Source of the DNA: Lethocerus indicus
Taxonomy: Eukaryota > Arthropoda > Insecta > Hemiptera > Belostomatidae
Direction: 5' to 3'
Assembly (NCBI GenBank): GCA_019843655.1
Contig: JACDQD010000003.1
Span: 8,124,925-8,188,924, forward strand
DNA: 64,000 nt
The notes below the pieces were generated by a model. The model was not told where the DNA came from, did not search any database, and worked only from the letters and a program-made list of their open reading frames with translations. Positions 26,501-39,400 of this stretch are shown piece after piece (within the stretch, counting starts at the first letter, position 1; every line of letters starts with the position of its first letter). The position numbers were made by a program, and so were the translations under genes.

Positions 26501-28129
26501 ACAAGACAGTAGCACAAAACTGCTCTCCGGGAAAATACTATACCGATACTAGACCATTCCTCAACTATGGCCTCCTTCATTCCTGACCATTTTCCTAATT
26601 AATTCGTTATACGGATATTGAACCAATCGTAGGATAAATATCACTTCAAATGTAAAATGAGATAAGAAATGTAATAACAAATCTGTTTAATCTCGCTTTT
26701 TCTTGGTGATTTCCCGTTCGCCAAATTTTCGCCATCGTCACTGGGCACACCACTGACAGAGCGCGCGTCGGCTAATGATGCAGAATCCTGTCAGTTCGCC
26801 ATATAATAAGTTTTATGAATGGTTATCGTCGTTATATTCCCCATAAATATGGCTTACGACCAACCTAATTATTACGTGTCGGATCCGGCGTTCGCCGGTC
26901 TGACAAGACTGAACCTGTAGAGTATGCTAGAGTGTGCTACTGACGATGGCGAGAAGCCGAAACCGGTACAGGGTGCGAGTTGCTACCATAGATCCCCTGT
27001 CCCTATTCCCAAATCTGGCACGGCGAAATAATTACAATTGTATTACGATAATTATTAGAAACGCCTCATTTACCACTATATTAATAGCCAACGCTCAATA
27101 GACATTAACATACGTTAATGAATATTGACGTTCCCAAAATAATTTTACATTCAATATACTGCCATTTAAAATAATACAGTCAGGTATTTAATTTTTAATT
27201 CAAAAATAACCGAACGGTAAATCCTTGGTTATTTTTAGCGGTGATAACCGAATCGATTGAACTTCAGATAGTTGCATCACGGGCCAGCCATTATTCGCGA
27301 ACGCGAAACCGAATATGATAATAAGCGAAGATTCATCGTACGCTCGAACATTTCGTCAATCGGATTCACACCAATATTATTCGTAACGAACCAACTTTCC
27401 CTTGGCTGTTCACTCCGGCTAAAAAAATTTAGCACGGTTATAATTCAAAATTGCGCAAAAGTTTAAAAGAAAGGGGGCTCCTCGTTCGAATCAAACGCTC
27501 TTGGACGGTACAGCGGAAAAGAAAATATTTTGTTAATCGAGTTATATCGGCCAATATCGTGCTTATAATGATCGGGGGGGGGACTCGTCTGGTGACCTAA
27601 AAGCCCCGTTGGAATATCTTGATCGACGTTGCGTCACGATTACCGACAGTTTTTTTTTTCTTTTCGAAGATTACGCAATAATTTTTAAGACATACTCTAT
27701 CGTATTTCAGGAGTCCAGAAGAGCGCAGATCCCCAGCACGATAGGGACACCGTCTGTCCCCCCTCCTCCTCGCTAACACAATTTACAGGAATCATCTTCT
27801 GCAGGATGGTCTTACACAAGTTGTTATGTTTGGTAATAATGTGTGTAGAAAGTAAGTCCCAATGGAGTTCTATGGGATTCATGCAAATTTTCGGGAAAAG
27901 TCAAATAATTCAGAGAACAATCAAGTTTAAATCCGGATATTTTTATCCGAAGTGTACTCGAACGGATTATTTTTATTAGACTTACGATATGATTCATCAG
28001 CCTTCAATAAAATAAGGCAAGGATGTCTAATAGGGAAATTAAAAGTCACCCAATAATAAAACACTTATGAATTATTGCTAATAAAAAAAATTGTAAGAAT
28101 TAATCTGGAAATATTTTCAGATCAATATT
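23599..28129. other. Non-coding region upstream of the membrane-protein exon
   Basis: It would hold the promoter or a 5' intron of the minus-strand gene. The TCF palindrome at 24564 is the clearest site. Open frames at 23856, 24152 and 24858 show no recognisable features. Confidence 0.4.
24564..24577. promoter_or_regulatory. Back-to-back TCF/LEF-like sites
   Basis: CTTTGATATCAAAG is a perfect 14-bp palindrome made of two CTTTGAT TCF motifs pointing at each other. It lies about 1 kb upstream of the 23556 exon on the minus strand. Confidence 0.4.
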
Positions 28130-28460
28130 GAGGGGTTGTGTCAATGTCTACATCCTATGTGTGTATTTAACGCACAGAATCGTCACAATTTTGTAGATTT
28201 TGCGTGTTTCTGTCTCCTCTCGCTGGTTTGGTCTTTTTCTAGATCGGTTTCGATTGGATGTTTTTCGGGCACCCTCACTGCACTGTCACTGTCACTTGTA
28301 CTGTCCGAAATGGATGTCCGAAAAACATCCAAAGTGCCGAAAGTGACTAACACCGCTACTGAAGATGGCGAGCAGCCGACACACAGGTCTAGCCAAAGAC
28401 CAAACCAGCGAGAGGAGAATCTACGGTATTCCAACCCCTCGCAGACCACAAAACAGGTAT
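28130..28460. mobile_element. MITE-like element with long imperfect inverted arms (copy A)
   Basis: Seen: the two halves are reverse complements in blocks. Bases 28214-28236 match the inverse of 28395-28417 exactly (23 nt), and 28254-28268 match the inverse of 28318-28332 exactly (15 nt). The outer GAGGGGTTG at 28130 faces its inverse near 28432-28440. The loop is about 49 nt. The left arm has an extra block of about 50 nt near 28150-28200. A second copy lies at 32884. Length, fold-back shape and lack of a conserved ORF fit a miniature inverted-repeat element; the superfamily is unknown and I could not define a target-site duplication. The plus strand mimics a first exon here: open frames starting at 28311 and 28365, then CAG|GTATG at 28456. 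Confidence 0.6.
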
Positions 28461-29989
28461 GTTAAACTAAAGGGAATTTTGTTAAAAACTATTAAGAAGG
28501 ATATCATTGCTCTCGTACAAAGATTATCCTTACTAAGGAATAATCTGCCGGTAGTCTTTCCATCTTTGGCGACAGAATTAAACTAAATTTCCAGGATGAG
28601 ACGGAAGCGGAAACGAAATTTGTAAAATATTTCTCTTCGGCCGTTCAGTTCCCTTTTTTTTGTGCCCGGACACGGGGGACTGGCGGTGCAGCGAATGTTT
28701 TATTCAGGGACGCTGCAATCTGTTCGCCGTATTTGTTTATTTTAAGCGAAATAAATGTTTTGGCAGCGAGATAATATATTCATGCGAAAGAACGCACATT
28801 CGGCCGGCGGCCGATGAGAGTAACCGTACAATTGTTTGTATATTACCGCATTTCATATTTATCATATTTATACCGCGCGTTAACCGCTGTCTGCCAGCGG
28901 CCCTTCATAGGCATTTCACGCTGGCACCAGAGTATTATTATATATTAAATCTTTAGAAAAAGATAAGCCAGTATATTCTGTAGGAAGATACGAAATGTAC
29001 TGTTGGAACACGTTGGACAATACCAACTATACAAATATATTAAGTAAACCAAGATACACTTTTACAAGAGGTCTGTAATATCAATTTACTCCCGCGAAAT
29101 CGAGGAATTTGGCAATCAGTATTATCGTATGCAGTTTTTTCGGCCTCCTAAAGGAACCAACCACCATGTTATAGGGAACGTATATGTCAATTGCGTTCAC
29201 CAAATTACAGCGTAACGAGCACCCCACCCAGTATTTGTAGATTAATACGCTAGATACCGAAAAAAATCAAGGCAAAATTGGGCTTGAAACTTTAAAAAAG
29301 TATCCAATGAATCCTGGAAACTGAAATTCCGAAACGGCGTTTAACCAAACTCAGGCATTAGCTTATCTCGCCAACGCACGGTCGGGTCAGTCGGTAGACC
29401 GCCGCTATTTATTTTGACTCGCGTGCCCGTATTTGTGCTCATGTGTATGTCTGTGTGTGTGTGTGTGTGTTTTTAGAATAGAAGTTATCGTTATATTAGG
29501 CCCGGGGGTTAAATTGAGGATAATAGCTGTGGCGGAGGAATCGAAGGGTGGTGCAGGTGGCGGCCGGCGGAGCCAACCTTGCCGGTCTATTGGGGCGACA
29601 CAGGTGGGCCACAAGGGCCCGTGCCACATGCGGCAATATCACCTGCACGCGCACGACTCTGCTTTCACAACCTGTTAAGAACCGACCACCTTTTTGGAGG
29701 TTAATTTTATACTTCAATTTTAACCGGTTAACCGATTACAACAGCCAAAAATACGGGCGAACTACAACAATTGGCCATCTCTGAACATTACACGGAGATG
29801 TTGGTCCAATTTATATATACGCACCCAATAAACATGCCTAATTGATTCACATATGTACGATTCAAACATTTTCAACGTCCATTTTAAGGCAAGCAACTGC
29901 CCGAGGTCCTTCTCGATCGCCGTTTTGTATTGTCTTTAAAACATTTATGTCATAATTTTCGAACTCGTCCCAAGGTTTCGGCGATTAGA

Positions 29990-30039
29990 CGGTCGGTCTC
30001 GAAAAGGAAACGTCGGCCCGTAAAAAGAGAAACCGACCG
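29990..30039. other. Hairpin CGGTCGGT(CTC)/(GAG)AAACCGACCG
   Basis: An 11-bp stem with a two-base bulge and a loop of about 26 bases. Confidence 0.5.
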
Positions 30040-31168
30040 AGGATTTAATCTCTGAAATTGACCGGGCGTGGGCGGTGGCGACGGCGGCTCAACTTCGAAT
30101 AAGTTGGAAGCGCGGGAGGCACTAATATGGTTTGATGCCGGAGCTATTCGATACAGAACAAATTAACGGTTATTCAGGAAGCTGTGGGCGATACATATCC
30201 TTCAACAACAGCAACAACAACAACTGGCGTTACGTATTGACACAAATGGCGCTACCGTTATTATTTGCGTTCGTAATATTAAATATTGTGCAGTAGTCGA
30301 CGATTTGTAGCCTGATATAAAATTGATTTGAAAAACAAAATATATGTTCATTAAATTAAATGTTTACAATTTTATGGGGCACTAAATGATATTTATTTTT
30401 GACACTAATATTTCATTAAAACTTTTAATATTTTGTACTGCTCAAAAATGTTTACAATTTAATAAATTGTTTCCATATTGAGTATCTAGAGCCATTAAAA
30501 ATTACTACTCGGCTGGTGAGAATTCAAATTTTTCAAAAACCGTGTACGTACAGTGAGGCGTACTGGGTGGTTATCGTCGGCATTATGATGACAACACGAG
30601 AAGGAAAACTACCATCGTTTTCCATTCTCCTTAATGAAAATACAACGCCCCCATTTATGTCAACAGGGAAACGTCCGACAAGTATTCTACATCTATTAAT
30701 TAAAACGGCGTATTTTAAAGCGCACCTTAAAAATATCGACAGGGTTAGAAGTATATTTTTAATTCATGGCCCCATTTCCTATTTATTTTTAAATATTTCT
30801 AAAGATATTATACACATAAAAGAAATGCGATAGTTGATTATTACGATTTTTTTCTGTATTCTATTTAGTTCTATTTAGCGATATAAAAAATGTAATTGTT
30901 TCTTCTTCCCTCCACAACTCAGTTATTAAAACGCGTGTTTATATACGCTCTTCCGATATTTCCAATCCGTAAATAAAAACAGAAACAATTACCGAATTAA
31001 AGTCGTAAGGCCGCAGTGCGAGAAATATCAATGAGGGATTGACGGAAAGATTACCGAATCGCGATGTAGAAATAGAAACAGAGGGGGAGATAGTAATATG
31101 AAGGTATCGGAAGGGGGAAATAATAGGGGAAACGAAGAGGAAAGTAAAGAGAACGAGCGATGAAGGGA

Positions 31169-31172
<4 letters not shown>

Positions 31173-31205
<33 letters not shown>
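31173..31205 (+). repeat. (GA)n microsatellite
   Basis: About 16 perfect GA units within a purine-rich stretch that also holds the 31356 tract. Confidence 0.95.
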
Positions 31206-31209
<4 letters not shown>

Positions 31210-31353
31210 GAAGAGAAGAGAGCCAACAGTGTTACCAATGTGCCAGAGGTAATCGATATGCGGTGCTAGGGGCGCAGCGGTGTGGGCGCTAGCATTATAG
31301 AGAGGGGTAGCGACAAAGAGAGCGAGAGGGAGATATACACAGAGTGAGAGTGG

Positions 31354-31355
<2 letters not shown>

Positions 31356-31386
<31 letters not shown>
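31356..31386 (+). repeat. (GA)n microsatellite
   Basis: About 15 GA units, followed by GAGGAGAGAG. It precedes the CT-rich stretch that starts near 31530, so purine and pyrimidine tracts face each other here too. Confidence 0.95.
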
Positions 31387-31393
<7 letters not shown>

Positions 31394-31420
31394 TTTGATA
31401 GGAGGAGTGGGCCGCCAGGT

Positions 31421-31429
31421 TTTCCCGCC
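31421..31429 (+). promoter_or_regulatory. E2F-like site
   Basis: TTTCCCGCC, a full E2F consensus, immediately after the 31356 GA tract. Confidence 0.35.
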
Positions 31430-32883
31430 AATATTGACCCGGCAGGGAGCCTTTATTTGGTGGCGGGCGGGAGGTTTGCCCCGGGGGTAGTTTCTAGTCT
31501 ATGGGTTGTGTTAAGGGGGGCATGTACAAGAGCACCCCTCTCACTTACTCTCTCTTACCCTTATCATTCTTCTTCACCTCCACCCCGCCCCCTCGCCAAC
31601 GTCCCTTCTCTCCTCTCGCCAGTTCTCTCTTTATCCCCCGGCTCCTCCAACTCTCCTTTCCGACCCCGTATTCTCTCGCCCGTCCTCTCTCTCCCTCTCT
31701 CCCACCCTCCCTCTAGCACTCTTTCTCCCTCTCTTTTTCTGCCTCTGCTATGCCGCCCCGTTCGTCCGCTCATCAATGATTCAATCGCTGCCCCCCCCCC
31801 GGCGCCGCCAACGCTCCCCCGTTATACTACTGTGTGAGGGGTAGTGCCTCTCCCCGCCCTCCGCACACCACCCGGCTACTGCAGCTCCGCCTACCCCATC
31901 GTTATATAACCTGCAGCTAAAACTGTCTTCGCGGTTTTTGCGCCCACCCCCACCCATTCCCCGTTGTATACGATGTCGTGAATATGCAAATATTTAAGTA
32001 TATATGTGCGTGTTCCATAGATAACATGCGATGTATCACTATACCCTCGGAAATTGGGCAAGGCCTACCGGTCTGTATGCCTTTCACGAATGTCACAAAT
32101 AAAATTATGGGAGATAAATACATCGATTTGTAATGGCTACGATCGTTCTCAGTTTCTCGTGATCGTCATATTTGTACACCGCTAAATTGTCACTGTTTCC
32201 TCGCCTACGCGAATAGTTAGATTTATTTTAAGGGTTCGTAGACTACAGGGAGTGGTAGAAGACAATCATACCCTCGATGTTTATATTAATAATTTTCAGA
32301 AAACAAACCGGAAAGGCAAAGCCGTCGAGACAAATGCGACATTAAAAACTACGCATCTTACATACTCCTACGCAATATCCACGAGTTATTCGTTTATTTT
32401 CTATATCTCTATTTCTTTGCTTTTCGTTAGTTGGTATAAAAAGAAGAGCAGAAGTCTTTGGGGAGACTAATTGTTGGAGGGGAGCAGACTGAAAGCGACC
32501 GGCGGTCCGGTTGGGTCAATCGGGCTGCTCATAATGGTAGAACAACCGACGTGGGGGGAGGCGGCGCTCCTCCTCCCCTAATAGCTCTACTCTATCGCCC
32601 TGTCGAGGTTTTGTAAATATTTTCAAAAACAGCTTCCAAGGAAATGTAGCTCGGCGCGTTCGGCCGAACAATTTATAGGTTAAAATGCTCCCGCCTATTT
32701 TTAGACCGGCTTTCAGGACGACCCATACACGGCGAGCACTCCCTTCGCGGTCCAGAAGAAAATAGTTCTAGTGGAATAATTATAAAGTAATAAAAATAAA
32801 TAGTTATTATAATTATTACTTCACGTCGGTCCAGGAACTTTCCACGGATAGTAAATAGGTAATATAAGCACTCATACTTTAGA

Positions 32884-32995
32884 ATACCTGTTTTGTGGTC
32901 TGCGAGGGGTTGGAATACCGAGTGTTTCTCTCCAAACCAACGAGAGGAGACAGAAACACACGAAATCTACGACACTAATAATTTCTGCCTTAATT
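32884..32995. mobile_element. Deleted relative of the 28130 element (copy B, inverted)
   Basis: Bases 32884-32920 are identical over 37 nt to the reverse complement of 28424-28460. Bases 32932-32970 match the reverse complement of about 28193-28231 with about three differences. The central loop and one arm of copy A are missing, leaving a compact hairpin in which GTGTTTCT at 32922 faces AGAAACAC at about 32952-32959. Weaker similarity continues to about 32995. This shows the family is dispersed and that the termini are conserved. Confidence 0.6.
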
Positions 32996-35900
32996 GCTAC
33001 GCTTTTATTACGTTGGACCATGGCAGAGTATCGTGATTTTCAGGATGGATGTAGAGTAGCCGTAGTTTTAATTTTGTAGATCATTCTAGGTTCTCCTTAA
33101 TTCTGGTCACAAAGCGAACTCCGGAGCCTGACCTTACTTTCCTGTGGATAAATAACATCCGATAAAAGATATCGTATTTAATTATGATAAACCTGATTGA
33201 GATGCACTTGTAATGATTTTAAGAACATTGTTTATAGATTGGGGAAGTCGTGGTTTTTGTTCAAAGTCGAACTCAGTTCTTAGTGTAGTAATTTGAAATG
33301 GATGAATGGCACCCGAGTTTCAATAACCAAAATAAACCAACGTCACAAAATCGAAGGCTTAAGCACTGCTACACGTAATATATATAAATATATAAGTTCA
33401 TATAATTGTAGAAACTTCAACACGGGGTATGTCCTAAATCTTACATTCGACGGAGGGAATAGACAGTCCAAGGACCCGGGGGAATGATCGATAGATGTGG
33501 AGGGGTATCATGATTTTTCAGGGTATTGTATTACCCAGTACGCTCTCTGGCCGGTTATTGTTCATATTATCTAGATTGGCCTTATCAGTCAAAAACAAGT
33601 TGGGCAAGTGACCAACTTGAGTTATTTCAATGGGCATTCGATTGACTTGTCCCTGAGGAAGACGTTTGGTTTTACAGTCGAAACGTCGCATTAGTCAAAG
33701 GTGACATGGATTGGCGTATAACCATACATTATAATAAGAAGCCGTCTTTTTCAATTTCCTGACCAATGCTTAAGTTAAAGTAACATCCCAAACGTTCACG
33801 TTACAATGTTGGGTATAAGAACTCAGCTATTGCTTCAGTAATAATTAACCCACTTTAGACTGTCAATACTTGAACTCCAATCATTGTTTCCTAAGAGAAT
33901 GTATTCAATTCTTTTATTCTATAACTGTCTAGCTTTCGGTTTTAAAATTGACGCCTGCCGCATGATATTTCGGCTGTTGGGATTGAGATAGGGGAATCGC
34001 CGTAAATTCGATTTAGTGGAGGGAGGTCACCCTTTTGTTAGCTTCCCTAAACGTTAAATCGAACTTCCCAAACGAAAGTCAAATTCAGTGAATTTTCTGC
34101 ATAACAGGAGGAATAGAGTCGTAGGTTAATATGCTTACAATCGTATACAGTTAAAACCTGAAGTTGGACAAGAGCCTACTGTAAACGTTTTAACGCATCG
34201 GTTTGCCCCCTAATGGGAAGTCAGCGGAATCTAATGAACCGACAGATCTTAGAATACTGGGAATGCCTGTACGAGCCACTGAGAAACTTAAAGGAAGGTA
34301 TCACCGGTTGTCATGATTTTGAGAACTCTAGGAGGGAACAAGGGGGAGCGGTGGTTTTCAATTTGGCCATGCCGCCCTTCAGTTAGCTCCCCCATCAGGC
34401 GGGGTCGACATCTGCGAGAGTTACATCAGAGTTTCAAATCTGGAATTAACATCAGATTCAATAAACCCGTATTACCCCGGATTTTGTCCTCGGTACAGTT
34501 ATAGAAAATCGCATCTTTCTGCCCTCGGTTTGTTATCAGATACAGGTACTCTTGCACATATTTTAAATAACTGACACGTGTTCCTCAATATTAACGGTGG
34601 ATTCGTTAATGGTGGCCTTATCACATTAATGAAAGTATTTCTTTGGTTTAAATTCCTTAAACAAACCGTATTTATTCCCAGGCCCAGTACACTGTAGATC
34701 GGACGTTTCGTTTCCACGAAGTGCAGTTTTTGGCAGAGGTGACCCATAGAATAGACGCTTCCTCTGGTATTGTCAAATTTAGTTATTTCGGACATTCGCT
34801 CCGTCTAAATTTGGCCATTTCCTCTTTGTGGCAAAACATGAAAATGAACAACTAGCGTGCCTAGAATGGAGTTATCAAAGGAATGGCACTCTGCTAATTT
34901 GTTGCCATTAACAAAACTCGAAATCAACTTCAAATTCCGTCTACCATCAATTAATGTAGCTTTGTCTATATAACATGAACTAATGATTCGCTAAACCATA
35001 GTGCAACCGAACTTGACGTAGGACTTAAATTATATTGGTATATTGTATTGCATCTATATAGGAAATTAACCGAAGGGCCCACTATCCTCCTGGTATACAG
35101 AACGTCGACATTCGAATCTTAGCGTTTAGGGAGGTTAACTGGAGGGTGGCCCCACAAAATCGAATACGGCGGCTCCCCCTTTTCAATCCCACCAACATCC
35201 TGACAACCATGATACTGTGAATCACACAGCTGCCGTCTATTCCTTCCCGTATAAATAGAACTCATATTTAGACCAAAACGACGATACGATCCGGTACCCA
35301 ATCGCCACAACTCGGTGCCACATTAGCGAAAAAATATTATGAAAATCACAATTCACAGTTGTTGCGAAACATACTCTCAACATCGGTAAGAGGCGCTTTC
35401 CCGTCGGGCTGATTGCACGGCTTCAAGTCCAGGAAGTAACTCCACTACTGGCCTTGGCTTAGGTCCCCGCCTCGTTCCACTCTGACCGCTCTCATGAATA
35501 GAAGTTTAACTGCTCTTCCAGTGGAACACCCCCCTTTACGGGTTGAGCCGACAGAAAACAAAAACCGCCTTCCAGAGATGCTGGCCGGAGGAAGATATCA
35601 ACTTCGTCGAAGATCGAATTCGAGCCTTCTACCCCCGACTGAAAGACTGAACAGTTGAAACGGAGAAACCAGCTTGTTCCAACTTGTGTCTGCGTACCCT
35701 CGCATGTGAAATAGTCCTCGTTGAACGGTCGGAACGGTGTTTGTGGTTTTTAGCGGCTCATTTGAATGGATCCCTATCTGCACCTACCACTGACCGAATC
35801 TTATAATGTGACGTGGCTGTATTAGAGAGAGATAGAGGGGCGAGCGTGTGCTCGTGCTCGGGTGTCGGGTCCACTCCCAAACGGGTGTTAACATATTCGC

Positions 35901-36420
35901 TTGTTGCGTGTTTATGCGCTTGCAAATTGAAAACAAAGGAAAAGGAGCCACCGTCTGGCCCGTTCGCACGAATGTTATGGCGTCCTTCTTGAATGTATTA
36001 TACTTTCGTTAAGTGGCGACCGCCGTTTTAACCTTACAATAAGTGGAATCACCACCTCCCGAAGCACGACTGAATAATGACTCTCAAAATAAACAATGGA
36101 ATAAATGTTTTATGGCGTTAACTTTAATCCCGTAAATCTATTTCAACTTCGATCTGATAAAAAATTGAGAAAATGCGAATGTTAAAAACTCGTGAGTAAT
36201 ATATTGTTAGCATTTACATGTTCATCAAATGATCTAGCAAACTATTTATAACCTTGTATTATTATTATAACCCACATGTTCTTTAGGTATTTTAATAATG
36301 ATTATGCGTTAATGTATTAAAATTAAATTTATAGAAATTACCACCATTAATAATAATATAATGATTTGTTGTTTTAATTCGCATAAATGTATACAAGTAT
36401 ATTCATATCAAGTACCGTGT
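32996..36420. other. Non-coding region with a repeat relic at 33568
   Basis: Apart from the relic, I see no gene. Frames at 34313 (plus), 34499 (minus) and 35119 (minus) have protein-like composition but no recognised motif. Confidence 0.4.
33568..33700 (+). mobile_element. Fragment resembling the 3' end of a Penelope-like or hammerhead-bearing element
   Basis: Seen: ATTGGCCTTATCAGTC (also at 5719), a perfect 8-bp hairpin CAAGTTGG/CCAACTTG (33596-33619), then CTGAGGA at 33654 and a 7-bp inverted pair GACGTTT/AAACGTC (33661-33687) whose right arm is preceded by GTCG. The layout CTGANGA, stem, CGAAAC is like the conserved core of hammerhead ribozymes found in Penelope-like elements and retrozymes of many invertebrates. 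The core here is mutated. No reverse transcriptase or endonuclease frame is visible, so this is at most a relic. Confidence 0.3.
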
Positions 36421-39400
36421 ATAAATAAGTGTGTGTATATGTGTGAGCTGTAAGCGGGCTGCGACCTGTATTCCCGTTCTTCCCCCTCTAGCTCGGTATC
36501 GTTTCTTCTCTCTTTTCTTCTCATTCTCTCTTTCTCCCTCTCCTTCCTTCCCGCTCCACCTCCCGCCATCCTGTCTCTCTCTTTCTCCTCCTCCTCTCTC
36601 TCTCTATCCCTCCGACTCTTTCTCTCTTTTGGTCTCTCTCTCTTTCTCTCTCCCCATTTCAGGTATGAATCCTCCGTGCGTCAATGGCCTGACGAAAGGC
36701 TGCTGCTCATCCACACGGTTACACGGGCATTCACGCTCAAAACCGAAACGCGACCCTGACAATTTCACTGTTGGCACTGAGAGAGGTACCGACCGCCCTC
36801 CTGTCGTTTACGTTAACAGAAATATCGTTTAGCAATGAATCTTTCTTGGATAATGTTGGGTCCGCTTCCACCGACATTTCGGAATCGGGTAGTAGTAATA
36901 AGGAAGATCCAACTTGAACCTGATTATAGATCGTTTTCCCGTTTTAATCGACCCGTCCTTACAACACAGGCACGTTGGTGCATTTCTCAGTAAACAGCCT
37001 GTACCGATAGGAGACTTCCATGCCACTAATCCAATCTACTGTTTAAACCTATTTCTGTCGAACGAGCGGCAAAAACCTCTATGAACCGATGATTATGAAC
37101 GAGTTATTTCGCGAAGGGGCAGACAGTTATTTTACAAAATGGACGGACATTTTCAGGTATGAATCTCACTCGTGATTGAAGTTCGTAGAAGCTAAATTAG
37201 CACCAGACGGACATAACAATAACACACCTACTGAAGCTGAAGAGAGCCGTTCTGCCTCATCAACCCCACAGCGCTGGCTGGCACAACCTCACGCTACAAC
37301 GCCAACAAGTGCAGACCTCTTTTGACGTACAAACTGAAATCTACTTTGAGACAAGAGTATCCGAATATTTTCTGTATTTCTGGTAGAAATAGACGAAATA
37401 GGCGTTAGGACACTCAAATCTTTTATTTAATAAATTTATACCGAATCCTGGAAAAGTATAAATGTATTAATGATAGCGCATAATTGCCTTGGCCCGGTGT
37501 CTCGGTCAAGTCTCTCGGAAAAGTCTTTCCCAGTTATGAAAGTGATTTTATAAATCGATCGACTGTTTATATGCGGATAAATCCTGCAATAAATGCAGAA
37601 TCTAATGGTAACGGTCAATCGGGACCGTTTAGCGGCCGGGAATAATGGCTGACTTTATTGTGCTTAGTCTTCTGTGCGGAGACTTTACCGACTAATGGGA
37701 GGGCGGTGGAGGGCCCGTGTTGTGGACGAGGGCCGAGGTGGGTATTGGCCGCGGTATTGGTGGTAGACTGAGAGTGACTATTATGCGAGGGTGGTGGGTG
37801 GCCGGTTCAATGAACTGATTCACACCCGACTACGACACGGGGCCCCACTACTTCGGATCTTCTTCACGAATCGGTACAACCTTCGAGGCCGCTCCTATTT
37901 TATCCCTTTGTAAATTCCAGACTTCGGGTTTGGGTCGCCCTCTCTACATTCCTCGGCTGTTTACAGAAGGGGACCGCGTATTACTTCAAAGTCTTGGACT
38001 GATGAAGCGACCCTTTTATTCGTTTCCTGGAATTTTCCCAACTGATCTAAAATTAAATAATACATTATGCTTGCTCGTGTATATAAAGTTAATTGAAGGT
38101 ATTTGTTGAGGAGCCGAGCGAGGAGAGAGTACCCTAAAATAGCAACAGTGATGTGTAACAACTTTATCAATTTTTGGAATTTCTAATATTGTAATGCGAT
38201 GGGGCTAGGAGAAATTTAATGGCTTGTGAAGACCATCTGAAGGACAATTTTATTTAGAGGCCTTAATTGACTTATTTGTTTTTCACAGAAAACGAACGAT
38301 CATCTAGTCGAATAATTGGACGGTGCGTTTGAAGTGGAAGTACGTCTTTGAGACGCAGACTCCCTGCCTGTATTTTTCTCGTTTCGCGGCTGGAAAATAC
38401 GAAGAGGCAAAAGGACGAGGAGTGGACTTCTTCTTTTTTACGAAGGAGTCTTCGTAAGAAGCGAGGTGAGGATGAAGAAGGATGGGAGGAACAGGGCTCA
38501 AGAATATGCAATACTAGTGTGTTTTTTTACCCCATTTCGATTTACGGTTTGGACCATGGGTGGTCTTTCAAATCCTGCTTTCAATGTATTTAGAACGCTT
38601 CCATTTCCAAAATCGAATTGAGGGTGATATTTCAGGGAATTTCCTTAACGTATAATCAACAACATAATTACTGGAATAAACGACTTTTTGTAGTATTGCA
38701 ACGTGTCAATTTACATTTTCGGTAGATCGTCGAGCTGTCGTGGTAGCTTTCAAATCACACAGGAGTGAGAACATCGTCAGTGAGAACACAAAGTCAGTTT
38801 AATATAAAAAAATATATTAATAATCACAGTATGAAAATCTAGTATTTATGGTGAATTCTTAGTGTAAATTCTTGGAGAGTAATACCAACCCTCTTGTTTA
38901 ATATAAAGGGTTATGACAATTCTCACTTAATCATTTAAAAGACTATTAACGAGGGTGCGTCGAGTCAAAGAAATACATGGAGTAGGTAAACCTAAGTCGT
39001 AATGAAATCATGGCCCTTTGATGTTCGAACTGGTGTTTGATAGGACGAGAAGAGTGAATAACTGTCACCGTGCTTTATCGTATAATATTGATTTTTTGAA
39101 AACTGAAGGCCTTCGCCCGTCCCCCTTCTTCCATCTACTGCCCCCTACCACCTCTCACTTATAAAGTCAACATAAACTTCGGTAATTTTGTAATGAATGG
39201 GAGCCGGAACCAATTTACTGAAGATTACCCAAATTGAGAACAAATTAACGGTTGAAATTAAATAAGGCAGATGCGTTATTTTGTGAGAGGGCCAACACTT
39301 CATTAATGCGTTCACTTTACAAGCACTGGAATCTTGTTCGGTTTAAACGGTTTGTAGAACCGACGGAATAATAAATTATTTTTCAATGAATTTATTTTAT

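Larger units (their letters stand above)
28461..32883. other. Non-coding region with a GA/CT belt at 30900-31920
   Basis: (TG)n at about 29450-29471, hairpin at 29990, (CAA)n near 30204, GA tracts at 31173 and 31356, E2F motif, then CT-rich DNA to 31760 and a C10 run near 31790. Long frames in the belt are Ser/Leu/Pro low complexity. Confidence 0.5.

Noticed and set aside
28311..28455. First exon of a gene with CAG|GTATG donor
   Set aside because: The bases form one arm of an inverted-repeat element, and its donor end recurs at 32884; two overlapping frames look equally good, which is typical of non-coding DNA.
34690..34706. miR-10 like word (CTGTAGATC)
   Set aside because: Two mismatches in the conserved core and no pairing arm nearby.
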